A stretch of DNA of 64,000 bases from Druceiella hillmani (GCA_039881145.1 JAYKKI010000005.1:21633501-21697500), one strand, 5' to 3'; counted from the stretch's first letter, positions 48,460-60,499 are shown. Program-made: numbers and translations. Notes: a model not told the origin generated them from the letters alone.

Positions 48460-48870
48460 TATATGCACAATCTTATTGCACGACTTATCGCCATGTGGTA
48501 GGCAGTGATGTATATTTTTAAAAAAATTGGTAGTTTTTAAAGATCGTTCATATTACCGATTTTTGTCCTATAAACGGTTATTTGAGATGTCTGTACAAGA
48601 GATAATCAGATAGTGGAATATTCCATGAATACTAATGGAATCCAGCTCAAATTTACAAAAATTAAATTTGACTAGTATATTTTGCGACATGTTTCCAGCT
48701 TTCTGGTAGGAAAACCAACTTGATCCTGTTGACTACATTTTTATTTAAATAGTCAACTTGGTTTCTCATTCAATAAATCGCTGCATTTACCATAGATCTC
48801 TCCGGAAACAATTCTCTATGAATAAGGTATTTGACTTTTCAGAAGACGCTCAGTTCAGACTATGGTCTAA
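48460..48870 (-). pseudogene. mariner-like transposase, second relic
   Basis: Minus-strand frames give HRELFPERSMVNAAIY (about 48,825), then NRIKLVFLPESWKHVAKY (about 48,730-48,680). These fit the mariner block ELL..G.TVN...Y and the NR..V.F..DNARPH.AK block, with the catalytic Asp replaced. A weak C-terminal LPHGDKSCNK-like piece near 48,490 fits the LP.RW.K end. It shares the VNA.IY word with the relic at 37,235, so both probably belong to one subfamily. Inactive. Confidence 0.6.
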
Positions 48871-49304
48871 AACTTTTGTTTTTATATTGTTTGTTTTTTA
48901 TATGTATAATTAGTGTATGCAACCTACTTTTTACCACCAGCTACTAATTGCTTCAACTAATAAAATTTAATGTCGATAGTACTTGACAAATATCTACTTA
49001 AAGTGGACGTAATTTATTTAGATTTAAATACATTTTCGTTAATAAAATTCATATGAAGAATTGGTTCCAACTTATGAACTACGCATTTTATAATAAAAAA
49101 ACGAGTGTGCTTTAGACCACACGAATGAAGTAAAACTTCAAAACCACAAAATATGAACTTTAAAATGAATTTACAATTTTATTCACTTTAAAGATAGAAT
49201 ATTTAATGTATTGAACAAAATAATAATTTATAAAATTGTTCAAGAACGAAATGAAATTACAAAATAATAAAAAAATCACCGTTCGCGTAACGCTAGCAAA
49301 CTCG
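48871..49304. other. AT-rich spacer
   Basis: Nothing recognised. Confidence 0.55.
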
Positions 49305-49334
49305 CATATATATATATACATATATATATATATT

Positions 49335-49419
<85 letters not shown>
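49305..49419. repeat. (TA)n microsatellite
   Basis: TA run of about 115 bp with ACATATA, TTTATA and TGTATA breaks. Confidence 0.95.
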
Positions 49420-49421
<2 letters not shown>

Positions 49422-49431
49422 CATGCACTGA

Positions 49432-49530
49432 CTATGAGAGAAAGAGAGAAAGAAAATGTGTGCTCGCACCTCTTTCTCTTGTCCCTACAGTAATATACGA
49501 AACGTAACTCTCTCTCTTTCTGTCTTCACT
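49432..49530. repeat. Opposed GA and CT tracts
   Basis: GAGAGAAAGAGAGAAAGAAA at 49,435-49,455 and CTCTCTCTCTTTCTGTCTTC near 49,508-49,527 are purine and pyrimidine tracts on the same strand, so they can pair as a loose stem. They contain GAGAG words of the kind bound by GAGA factor in insects. The following 49,540-49,640 is G+C-richer without a feature. Confidence 0.7.
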
Positions 49531-49989
49531 AACTTATATCTCCCTCTCAACTTCCGTTCGCCTCGCCCGATCACACTTTTTGTAACGCTCTCGTCACGCA
49601 TTCATCAGCTTACTCCGCAAGTCAAGCGTGCGTAAAGAAGTTTTACTTCAAAAATTCTGGATCTTTCAACAATTATTCTAAAATAGTCCTGAAGTTGTAA
49701 CTAAAATGTGCTAGCGCATGCTACCATTTTATGTAATCAAGTTAAGCATGTAAATATTTAACTACTTTATGGCTTAAATATGAAGAAATAGTGACCAAAA
49801 TGTTGCAAAAAAAACATTCAAGTTAATTTGGGTTAAAACATTTAAGTTAATTTGGGTAAGAAGGATATTATTGAGAAAAGTACAGTACATTAATTCAATC
49901 GATAAAAGTTTCATTTTTTATGTTATTAAGATGAAACCTATCAACATTTTTTTCGTGCATCTTTTTTTTTAAGAAAAAGTTGTTTCATT

Positions 49990-50480
49990 CGATTATCATT
50001 TTGGCAAAACAGTATTCCGCCGCTCGCTGTATTGTCTGCTGCACCTCCTAGTAGAATCCTTGTTATTGGATTGAATTGTTTGCCAATTAGCCGGCGCCGG
50101 CCAGTAACAGCGGAAATACGCCACCGGACTATCGGTCGCAAAACAAATAACAGGTTTGCAGTAAATACAAGTTAAGTGACAATAGAGAAAGCGGTGCGTG
50201 CGCGGCGCTACCATATCGGCCGAGCGGGCGAGGCGCTCATAATTAGAAAGTTGTTATTTTAGATTACGATTCTTTAAGTTTACAAGATCGGGTTGTTTTA
50301 TTGCGTTTACCTATTACGTTAATTGTATGGCTAGCAGCGTTTATTGGATAGGAAATCTAACGGTGTCACGTTAGGTGGAACTACGGAATTGCGGACGGGT
50401 AGCGTGACTGCTGGATCGTTTGCTACTGTGCGCCGCGTCACGTGATTTCGATAAATTTTGTGAAAATATATTTTGCCGTT
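49990..50480. promoter_or_regulatory. 500-bp CpG-rich patch, candidate enhancer
   Basis: Distinctly G+C-rich for the window: CCAATTAGCCGGCGCCGGCC at 50,080, GCGTGCGCGGCGCTACC at 50,197 and GGCCGAGCGGGCGAGGCGC at 50,218. Words include CATAATTAG (50,238), GACAATAG (Sox-type, 50,178), TTATTGCG and CACGTG (50,439). Two overlapping minus-strand frames (66-72 codons) cross it without a domain. Promoter or enhancer is the likeliest role, by inference. Confidence 0.35.
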
Positions 50481-51588
50481 CACTACTTTGGTCAGGTTAA
50501 ATTATGGTTAATATTGATATAATGACATTATAAATTTACCTAACTTGACGATATTGATAAGCTGTTAACGCTATCGAAATATTTGTGTGTAGAGGTGCAT
50601 ATAAGTGCCATTAACAGCTTCTTCCATGCCATGCAATTGGATAACTCCAATTTGCAATTAATTTAATATAATTTATTTTTTCTATATATATATATGACAA
50701 TTATACTTCTTCTTTAGTAATCCAGACTTTTTTCATTAATTCGTTTTTCTACGTTTATATAGTTTTGATTATATTTCATTTCTGAATATAGATATGGTCG
50801 ATATGATGATGTCATTATGTATGGACGCTATTCGTAGAGTTACGCTGTCAGTTTTAAATATGTTTATTTTTCATTATTATTTTCCATATGTATAACTAGA
50901 CTCAATATCAGTTTAATATTTGTATTATTAATACATCGTAACTGCCTATAAGACTGTGAACTAAAAATATGTTCATTTAATGATGCAAGAAGCATGATGA
51001 TGAACACGAAAAAAGAATGAAGATACTCATTAATATGACCGGGAATAATTGTTCTGAATGAAGAATGGCTGGCTGTGTGAAATTGGAAAGCAAGTTACCA
51101 TAAAGTTGTTAGTGTGATATTTTAAGAAACTTCTTTGAAGGTGTTCTTCAAAGTCGAAAATATAATAATTTGTTATACATCTAGAACTATAGTTAGTTGT
51201 CTATAAATGAGAAAGTGTAAATTCAACCAAGCCTAATCTCTAGGTTAATATTTGTGTTTTGTATCTCACAATGATAATTAAATCTGATGTAATCGATATC
51301 ACGCAATGGATAAAAGTACGAATATATTTACGACCCTGTGGGCTGGGAATGGTGAACCAAACAAAAACGATAAAGACACAGTTATTAAAATAAATAAATA
51401 ATTATACAAGACAGAATATTTGAAATATGTAATTAAATGTATCGCACATATCTTTGACGTTAATTAACTACTTGTTTATTTTCAATTAAAAAAAAATCTT
51501 TATCACGATATTTAGCATGACGGCAGAGATAATATTTATTTCTTAATTTACATGAACTGAAATGATAAAATTTGTCTAAATAAATAAT
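50481..51588. other. AT-rich spacer
   Basis: Nothing recognised. A short TA run is at 50,683-50,696. Confidence 0.55.
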
Positions 51589-51867
51589 TTATTATAAACA
51601 TCGCAATCGATTGTGTTTAAAAAAGTTATTACAAACATCGCAATCGATTTTGTTTAAATAAGTTATTACAAACATCGCAATCGATTTTGTTTAAACAAGT
51701 TATTACAAACATCGCAATCGATTTTGTTTAAACAACTTATTACGAACATCGCAATCGATTTTGTTTAAACAAGTTATTATAAACATCGCAATCGATTTTG
51801 TTTAAACAAGTTATAACAAACATCGCAATAGATTTTGTTTAAACAAGTTATTACAAATATCGCAATT
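51589..51867. repeat. 37-bp tandem array, ~7.5 copies
   Basis: Units TTATTACAAACATCGCAATC + GATTTTGTTTAAACAAG start at 51,589, 51,626, 51,663, 51,700, 51,737, 51,774 and 51,811, exactly 37 bp apart; an eighth is truncated at 51,867. Every unit keeps CATCGCAATMGATT and most keep TTTGTTTAAACAAG, itself nearly palindromic (CTTGTTTAAACAA). Substitutions are few, so the array is relatively young or homogenised. Confidence 0.95.
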
Positions 51868-54244
51868 TTTTTGAGTTTGCTTTCTTTCTTTTTAAATTTG
51901 TATATTTTGTAAACACAATTTTTGCAATACCGAATAAAAAGAAATAATTACATTACATTAACGTATATCCACCGCTGAATTTTGCTATTTAACAGGTGAT
52001 TATTTTTTTTAAATATTTACCAATTTTAGATGTTGACTTTTTGTACGTTTACGGTACTCTGACATAAATGTTTTGGGAAGCATTGTCTTGAAACATATTG
52101 TTATATGTTTTTGTTTTATTGTTTATGAATAGCAAAATTCAGCAATAGATGTGCAGTTATTATAATACCTATTATGTTATTATTTCCTTTCACTTGGTAT
52201 TGCAAAAAATGTACTTATAATACCGGTAACTTGTAACAACGTGTTACAGCTGTAAGAAAAACATGACAGACTCAGAGCGCGCATTATTTAACTAATTTTT
52301 ACATATTTGTGTAAATATACATGTAAATGTAAAAATATACATAAAACTATTCATATAAATGTAAAAATATACAAACAAACGCACATCGTTACTCAGTTTA
52401 AAGACAATGCTTCCGGAAACATTTGTGTCCGGAAACACTTGTTTTGAAGCTTAGTAAAATTACTTTATTGATTTTTCCTCATTTATAAGTAAATCATTTG
52501 ATATTTTTATGCAACGAATCCCAATATATTTTAATGAATATTTTTTGTGATCTAATTTGATAGCTTTAGGCATATAAAGACCTCAAATTAGATGATATTG
52601 AGTCAAGTAAATGATAGTGCAAAATTGCTAACATTGTCTAAAGTATTAGTTCGCTAAATATGTGGTATTTAAAGTGAGCCGGAAAGGTATTTTGATAAAT
52701 TTGTGTCAATGTTGAAATCATTCCAAGATTTCATTGCAACCGACTTGTAATATTTACAGTTCGTAGTCATAAAGCTACTATTTCAACGAAACAAAATCTA
52801 TAAACTTTCCAAATTTGTTCATTGAACACTTTAACGGCAATTCTAAACTTAACGTTTACATGCCAGACTTACTGTAACTAAGATTTTTTTATTACGTCTA
52901 CGGTTCTTTAGTGGCGTAAATTTATTAGAATATGATCATAAATGCTTCCTAATTCTTGTTTCTAACGACTTCGTAACTCAATAAATGTAGATACCGTAGT
53001 ATTTGAAAATTGTATTATCATAATCTGAAACAGTGATTGAATAGTTGTAACTACGGTTTGAAACTCTGTTACTTTTGTTTCTTTTTCACCGAATGCTATG
53101 ATGTTGTAAATAAAATAAATTATTTTAAAATAAAATCGCTTGTAGATAATACTGTACCTTTATTTTTTACAATATCCTATTATAATCGAAACATAGAAAT
53201 AAAGATAGGGATGAATTAAAATAAATTTTAATGATAATTGTGCATTATCTTCCCTAAATATAATTTCATTTTATATAATATATATGTATTTTCTAAATGT
53301 TGTTTCAGAATCTAAATTTGTTAAAAATATTCTCTATTTGTGTTTCACTTTTTTAAATGGCCTAACGCAGCAAGTTCGGATTGAATCTTTACACAAAACG
53401 GCGTGGGATATAGTATGTATCGCATAGCCAAGTTTGCCAAGGTTGAAATAATAATTCTACAAATATAAAACGCTGCCTTTTAAAGAATCAATGATCGTAA
53501 CTGTTCCTCATTGTGAAAATAAAAATTATTTCTTTAAAACACAATGTAAAAAACGGAATGTTTTTTAATTAAATTTTAATTATATAAATAAATACGTCTT
53601 TTTTTAATTATACTTTGGAATGTCATTTTTTATTCGTTCATTAATACGGTTTTAAATATTCTATTTTTTTACTTATTTTACTAATTTTTCATCATTATTT
53701 ATTTTAATTTTGGGAGCAATTTTAGTAATAGATGAATTATTTCCAGACGTTTCGTGTATATTTTATGTTTAAAATATTTTTTTTTTGTTTTCTCGTCGAA
53801 AATATTATTAACTTTTTATAATTTTTTTGAAATGTTTAAAAATAAAGTAAAATAGTATTAATTAGGCAGAAATAGGCATACTCACAAATACATTGGCGTT
53901 ATTAATTTAGACGGAAATGTTTCCCTGCAGAGAGTTTTAGTATATTGGTGTTATTTAGGTGGATTCAGTATGGCTATAAGGGATATAAATTCAGATATAA
54001 ATTGGTTTTCAAATTTACGATTTCTTACATAATTTCAATTATTTTGTAGTACTATTAGAGTCTGAAAATAAGTTTGTAAATAAATTCATGCCTCAATACA
54101 TATATTACCAATTTATTTTTAAAATTTCCGCAAGAAAAGTTGACAGAGAAAAACGTTTAATTTCGATCAAAAACACGCCCCGTTTCAATCCTAATGTTTA
54201 GACACCTGGTATATTAAGATATATTAAGGACTGTCGTGTAAGAT
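51868..54244. other. AT-rich spacer
   Basis: No gene recognised over about 2.4 kb. Short repeats (ATGTAAAAATATACA) occur near 52,325-52,370 and a slightly G+C-richer piece near 53,360-53,450. Confidence 0.5.
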
Positions 54245-54580
54245 TAACTATACGCAATGCGAGGCTTGTTTGCCAAGCTAAATCGGTCCCGGACTTATGC
54301 AAGAGTAATTCATCCATCACACTTCCTCAATTAATTAAAGTCATTTGAGTCTTGATTAAAAAATAAATCGAATGAGAATATTTTCGTTGGCAGCGGCGCC
54401 GCCAAATAGATGCGGCTGGATGGAGACACTCCGTGAAGTTTTCATCTGGAATTATTAATAACGCGCTCTGCAGATGAGCGACTCTCGGTAAACAATCGGG
54501 GAGCAAGTGTCCTTGTGTAACCCTTTATCCTCACATTTTGCGTAATCATGGAAGCGAGGTGGAAACGACTAAGCGAGAAA
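54245..54580. promoter_or_regulatory. Candidate conserved element with Fox and homeodomain words
   Basis: CpG-containing stretch with CTCAATTAATTAAAG (54,326), GTTGGCAGCGGCGCCGCC (54,389), TTATTAATAACGCGC (54,452) and GGTAAACAATCG (Fox-type GTAAACA, 54,487). No open frame. Enhancer-like by word content only. Confidence 0.35.
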
Positions 54581-55139
54581 TTATATTTTTATTATTTGTC
54601 TTAATATTAAATATTTTGAAACGAGTGAAGACCACTGTTTTAACATAATTTTTTTGTAATTATAGTTTGATTATCTATATTTCGTGTTGCGATTCAAAAA
54701 AAATATTAATAGTGTAAACGATCAATATAAACGATTATAAAGTATTATAAACCATTATAAGAGTAACTTGCGATATTTCATTCAGGTTAGAATACCATCT
54801 GAATAAGTATACTATTTTTGCCTTAGGTGTTTTAAATTTTCATTTCTGACTCTTTCTCTTAATGTGTTCTTAGAAAGGTCCCTTTATTTAAGTTTCCAGT
54901 TATTATTTGGTTTCGCTATTTGAAAATCAATCGAACTGTAAATTCTGGTTTTATAAATTGCAAGATGTTAGTGGCTAATCTGTAGTTAAGTTGCTGAACA
55001 TCGAGCACAGTAAATTACGTTCATTAAGACTATCAATCTGATTTTCTAACATGAAAAGTGGTTAAAGAGCGGATTCTTTTTAACTTCTCACCACCTTTAT
55101 GGCTTGTATTTAAGGAAAATATTTAAAAAATCGTAATTA
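54581..55139. other. AT-rich spacer
   Basis: Nothing recognised. Confidence 0.55.
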
Positions 55140-55230
55140 TTAAATATCACAAGATCGTTCGTGGCGGCCGGTCTAGAAGGGCGGTTGCTCGCCCCTAATT
55201 GCTCCCGTGACCTTTCCTCCAGGGTGTAAG
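55140..55230. other. Short G+C-rich patch
   Basis: GTTCGTGGCGGCCGGTCTAG, AGGGCGGTTGCTCGCCCC and CCGTGACCTTTCCTCCAG lie in a 62-codon minus-strand frame. Its middle reads TLEERSREQLGASNRPSRPA, more varied than chance frames, but no donor/acceptor pair is convincing. It could be a small exon or a regulatory patch. Confidence 0.25.
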
Positions 55231-56094
55231 AAATATATTGAGATAATAAAGTTACGAAAGAAACAACTAAAGGCATGTAGGACACCCATTACAGGGTCCC
55301 ATAGTTATAGATTTTTAGGTGTTAGATGTTATAAAGTCAAGCATTTTTATAATCTTGTCAATATAGGAAGGACATCGTTTTAACTCTGCACCTAAACAAA
55401 ATTTCGTAATTGTATGAAGCGGTTACAATAAAAATGGAAAGTATAAATGTCGCAGTATTATACCTTCTATTGAAATTATAACTTCTATGTTATTATAACT
55501 TCTATGGAAATTATAACTTCTATGTTTTTTATAAATTTTATGGAAATTTCTTATTAAACATTATATTTCAGTATTTTTCGGATTTTTTGAGACCATATTT
55601 TCGAAGTTAAGGGGGCGGAGGGACGCCTTGATGTCGAATTTGAAAGATAATATCTCGAAACCGAAATATTTAAATTACTTATAATAGTTCCAAAACAAAC
55701 TTTTTTGTTTTATGAAAGACCTACAAAATGATACTCCACTTGGTGAGGTAGACCAAAGCATTTATATTATCATTTCATTTGTTATATGGGAAGGTGCGTC
55801 AAAAATATATATATTTTAAAAATGTTACTTCCTATTTCATTTTGTGTCATTAACACACCTAGAGAGTTATCGTGAGTGTACATGCACATAGACAGATGTA
55901 ACAAAACTACAAATGTTAACTAGGTTTGTTGTGACTGTGAAAGTTTTGGATACTTGGGGGTTCCGGGACATATCAGATAAATTAGGATCAACTGAAAATG
56001 GAAACGTCATAATGACATTAAAAACAATTACCGAATTTGATCCTTTTCTAGCATAGTATATTAAACAAAATGAGTAAGCCTGGAAAAGATCAAG
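55231..56094. other. AT-rich spacer
   Basis: No gene. A local repeat of ATTATAACTTCTATG (three or four copies) lies at 55,465-55,560. Confidence 0.5.
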
Positions 56095-56310
56095 TGTCAT
56101 ATTTGCTGTTTACGACCTATGAAAATGTTATAAACATTGTGGTTGCTTAAGTTTATTACCAACATAATCATAGAAAACATAGGCAATCCCTATAAATATT
56201 GAGTATTATATTTGGTGTTTGTAACTTATGAAAATGCTACATAAATTATGGCTATAAACCATATGTTTATTACCTAATTACGTAATTATAGAAAATATCC
56301 AGATCCCAAA
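56095..56310. repeat. ~108-bp tandem repeat, two diverged copies
   Basis: TGTCATATTTGCTGTTTACG at 56,097 and TATTATATTTGGTGTTTGTA at 56,205 begin similar blocks. Both continue with TATGAAAATG, a GTTTATTACC word and ATAGAAAAYAT. Confidence 0.7.
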
Positions 56311-56619
56311 ATAGTTTTTCTTTATTATTGATTCGACTCTGATTAATTTTGGTTAATTATCAGATTCGCCGAAAAGAAATGACAGTTTATTGAAAGGCTT
56401 CTTTGCTTTCGTCCTAATATTGCTATTAGACGATATGTTTAAAGAAGTCCTTGACACTTTTAAGAGTTTTTATAAGTCTGATTGATCCATGTAATTACCG
56501 GTATTGATAATTGTATAGATCGGTCATACGCCAATGACACAAATTGTTTCTCGGGTTTTTATAAAAAATGTTTTGACGACAGCTCAACAGAGCGTAAGCG
56601 AAGATATTTTGACTGATGA

Positions 56620-57570
56620 GAATGTTTTTAAAAAGTATATCGAATACTCCGTTTGACCACTGGAGACGAAGTCTGCACAAGGACTTGAATCTAATTTTAG
56701 AAGCAGTTGAAAATATAGAAGCAGTTGAAGATTCAAAATGAGGCGACAAGATTGCTTTCTTAGACAAAGTTTTTACCTTGAAGACAGCTATTATGTCTGA
56801 ATTATGGGGATCAATTAAATAACAATTTAATTTAGTCTCTAAAATCTTAATCTATAATCTAAAATCTTATCAAGCTATAGACGAATAGCCTAAATGGCTT
56901 GTTAAATTTAATTAGATTTTAATTTAAGAGGCTGCCAAAAATGAATTTCAGACCCGAGGATATAAAAGCTTCCAACGATGTTCTATAAAAAGGAATCACC
57001 AAAATGATAAAACTTGTGAGAGAGAAGTATCATTGGAATATTTTCGGGTGCAAGCAACCATTTTCGAGTGGACAAATTACTATCTACATCTGACTAGTTT
57101 TAAGCGTGCTGACAAGGCGAAAATTAGTATACGATGCTCTCAATGCTAAACTTGCTTTTTTTTTCTTAAACTTGAGAATATATGAGATAATGTTAAGAGC
57201 TGCAAAACCTGTAATCAAAAGATCTTACAGATGGTTTGCAAGATAAATGTATACTTTTAAAAAATTACGTAAAATCTGAAAGAAACAAAAAACTAAAGGC
57301 TTGGCGGTTTGATTATAGAACGAACTGAAAAAGATATTTTCATACACGGATTTTCTCTAAATTACAGTGATGGACTCTACATAGAGCGCTCATTCTCAAT
57401 TTTAGAAAAAATTACAAAATTGTATACGTTCATGCACAAACGATGAACATTTGTATCATCTTGTAATTTTTAATACAGAGATCGATTTAATTAAATAATT
57501 AGATTTGGAGTGTATTATAGGTGATTTTGCTATTGAATTGGAACGTCATAAAAATATATGCAACAAAGTG
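56620..57570 (+). pseudogene. hAT-type (ZMYM1-like) transposase relic
   Basis: Plus-strand pieces in shifting frames follow the order of ZMYM1-like hAT transposases. SISNTPFDHWRRS (56,640) matches the LSxTRW..R.DA block. FTLKTAIMSELWGSIK (56,773) then runs through VSKILIYNLKSYQAID to the LQ..d.dl..a..l segment. VSLEYFRVQATIFEWTNYYL (57,027) is the R.S..E.FRV...P.ID.L segment. IERSFSILEKITKLYTFM (57,379) is the C-terminal dimerisation block ERSFS.LK.IK.YLR. LECIIGDFAIELERHK (57,505) is the D.IIDDFA..KAR end. Stops and frame changes are frequent, so it is dead. Terminal inverted repeats and 8-bp target duplication were not found. Such domains are also found in host proteins, but decay here argues for a transposon. 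Confidence 0.75.
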
Positions 57571-58239
57571 CAATTTGTTGTTTGTTATTTTTTTTACTTT
57601 CAACGTCGGATAAAGAGGTGGCAATTTTATTCACCCAAGGCGCAGAATTCAGAAATACACCTCTGGCATGCGTCTGTCGAATATATGCAACGTAGGACTC
57701 CGTAATTTTCTTCTCATTCTGAAATGTTGATATATGTTGATAGAAATAATTTCCTTTGAAAATTGTAATTCAACGCTAGTACCTACAGCTTTTTTAGATT
57801 TTTTATGGTTGAAAAGTGGTTTATATCGCGTGTTGCTTTGAAACTTAAAATGTCAGAAACAATGTTTAAAAATAAAAAAAAATTATAATTCGAACAATTT
57901 TATTTTGAAATGCTTATCTAATGATATCCCAAACAAAAAATGGCCAACATTTTGCATATATCATTGTATATGGGGCGTAAATTTAAAAAAAAATTATTTT
58001 TATTTTTTTCAAAATATTAATTGACATTTTTACATAAATCATATATTTTTATAAATTTCTTTCGCGTAAATCTATAATTGTTTTTAACGTTAAGGGTGTT
58101 ATTTAGGATGAGACGAATATAACGAAATTATAAGGATTGCTTTTTTCACTAAAAGCTCCTAAAAATTTAAAAACATTCAAACAGTGAGTCCTAATGAAAA
58201 AGTTTCCGTTCCGAGAATAAGTTCAAACAGTTTGATCTT
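57571..58239. other. AT-rich spacer
   Basis: Nothing recognised; it may include the 3' end of the hAT element. Confidence 0.55.
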
Positions 58240-58470
58240 ACTAACAGGTCGAGCTCGTGTCCGCCGACGGGGTAATTAGTGACGTTAATTTAGCTAATAT
58301 CGGCAGAATTTTATTAGTTAAAGTTTTATATTGCATAATCGATTGAAATTGCCTTTTAACGAGCTGCCGAACAATTTGGCAATTAATATCAATTTATGGT
58401 CCTTAATAAAATTTATTCGACGCTGTTAAGGATGGTAGATATTTTTGGCGCAGGTTCGTAAGCAAATACT
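58240..58470. promoter_or_regulatory. Dense homeodomain-type site cluster
   Basis: Within 230 bp: GGTAATTAGTGACGTTAATT (58,271), TAGCTAATATCGG, TTTATTAGTTAAAG, TTGCATAATCGATTG (58,331), GGCAATTAATATCAATTTAT (58,378) and CCTTAATAAAATTTATTCG. CpGs flank it (GTCCGCCGACGGGG). ATCAATTTATGG combines Exd-like and posterior-Hox-like words. Strong enhancer look, though AT-rich background inflates TAAT counts. Confidence 0.4.
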
Positions 58471-58972
58471 TTTTATTTTCAATAAATTTCACGGCTATTT
58501 AAAATTACAAATTGCTTTAAAAAAGTCTACATAATTTAAGATATATTGCATAGATTTAATTGGGTAGTTATTACTTTATTTATGGTCTTAGTATTGCCTG
58601 ATGCCTATGAATATTTATTTGCATTGCGCAAATTTGTGTTTAATTCATCGTTTTAGTTAATTTGATAGACGTGTATATATTTTAATATTCCATATCTAAA
58701 AACATAATAAAACCGAATCGTCCACTTGTTTGTTTGCGTGTCAAGAGTTCATAACTTTCTAGCGATTGCTTATGACAAGCGACATTTTGTATAGAGACAT
58801 GTTCCGTACAGTTTACAAAAAAAACTTTCAAGTCTGTATTTAAAGATTGTAAAGGTTTTAAAGAATACGAAGGCTACGAAGACTATATTTTCTAACATAT
58901 AACATTGCTGTTATACATCATGGGCTCGCTTACATTTGTGCGTCTACCCAGTACAATAAGGTCATGATTAAT
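58471..58972. other. AT-rich spacer
   Basis: Nothing recognised. A piece with AATCGTCCACTTGTTTGTTT near 58,714 resembles dispersed-repeat sequence. Confidence 0.5.
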
Positions 58973-58973
58973 G

Positions 58974-59024
<51 letters not shown>

Positions 59025-59048
59025 ATATATATATATATATACACACAC

Positions 59049-59093
<45 letters not shown>
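58973..59093. repeat. (TA)n microsatellite
   Basis: TA run of about 120 bp with TATCTATA and ACACACACA breaks. Confidence 0.95.
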
Positions 59094-59096
<3 letters not shown>

Positions 59097-59708
59097 TACC
59101 AATGTTTTAAAATTTATCACAAACATAAATAACAGCCTACTTTGCATACCAAATGACTAGTTAACATAATATAGAAAATACTAACCTTATTTTTTAAATT
59201 TTAGAAATTCAACATATAGAAACAGATGTGAATGTTTGTCATTTTTGATTCCATTAAAATCTTTTTAGCTTTTATTGATGTACAGAATTGAGTGTAGCTT
59301 TCCGTATTCAATAGACATTTTTTTTCTTGTGTATACGTTATAGCACCACAAACGTATTACCTACAAGTATTATAGAAATAGACGATAGACAAATAGGATA
59401 ATTCAGTTACGTAATAAATAAGTAAAAGTTTCCGTATTCAGATACGTTTGTGGATTTATTTCTCTGGTTATTTATATCTAGATTTTTTTTTATTTTCATA
59501 GGCTTGAAAAGTTTATTTAATAAATAAAAATTTGTTTTTTAAGTTCAAGATGTATTTAACTTAATTACCTACTTGTGTTACTTTCTCTTTAACTTATTTT
59601 ATATCTTAATAAACTTCGATATAGCCATCAATAATATTATCTGAAGAATTCAAAATCTTTCATACAGAGTTCCTTAAATATTTCGGTTTCGAATGCGTGA
59701 TTAATTAA
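59094..59708. other. AT-rich spacer
   Basis: Nothing recognised. Confidence 0.55.
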
Positions 59709-59722
59709 ATATATATGTATAA

Positions 59723-59781
<59 letters not shown>

Positions 59782-59793
59782 TACAGTATATAA
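59709..59793. repeat. (TA)n microsatellite
   Basis: TA run of about 80 bp with GTATAAATA and ACATATA breaks, ending ATACAGTATATA. Confidence 0.9.
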
Positions 59794-60235
59794 CACTTAC
59801 TGTATACATTTTTGAGCACGTTGATCTTTACCTATTTTAATAAATACACACACAGCATGCATTGTTTACCCGAGAACTTACGTATCGCACTCGACACAAC
59901 TGTGTCTAATATTTATTTATCACTCGTACGAGATCTTGTCTTAGCTCTCTGAAGAAACACAGAAAAAGATATAATAATGTACATATACGTTCATGTGGCA
60001 TGTACATAAAAAATATGATCGAAGACACTGACATATGTAATTATGTAGCCACACAAAAGACAATGAAACGTACTGGCGAAGTTTCATTTTTGTTATTATA
60101 CGAAGTCGCATTTTTGTTCATGTTTGATTCTTGTAACTCTATAAAAGTTTAGAAATAATCTTTTGTTAAAAAATTTTTGTGCTTTTGAGCACAAGATAGA
60201 ATTCAAAGAATGTTAAAATAAATATATAAAATAAT

Positions 60236-60237
<2 letters not shown>
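59794..60237. other. AT-rich spacer
   Basis: Nothing recognised. Confidence 0.55.

Positions 60238-60282
<45 letters not shown>
60238..60282. repeat. (TA)n microsatellite
   Basis: Pure TA run of about 44 bp. Confidence 0.95.
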
Positions 60283-60283
<1 letters not shown>

Positions 60284-60499
60284 AATGTAATAAAATAATT
60301 ACATGCATGTTATATTATTCGGTGAATCAGGAATTATGCGAGATTATTATTTTAAAATACAATAGCACGTGCGTTTATATTAAACTACTCTGAAAATATT
60401 AACCAGTAACTGCATTCACTTGAAATATAACAATCATTATATACAATAACATATGCGTGTTATATTAAATTATATTCAAATAAAATATTAAATAAGAAT

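Noticed and set aside
51589..51867. CRISPR array (regular repeats)
   Set aside because: Units are contiguous 37-bp repeats without unique spacers, and the organism is a eukaryote.
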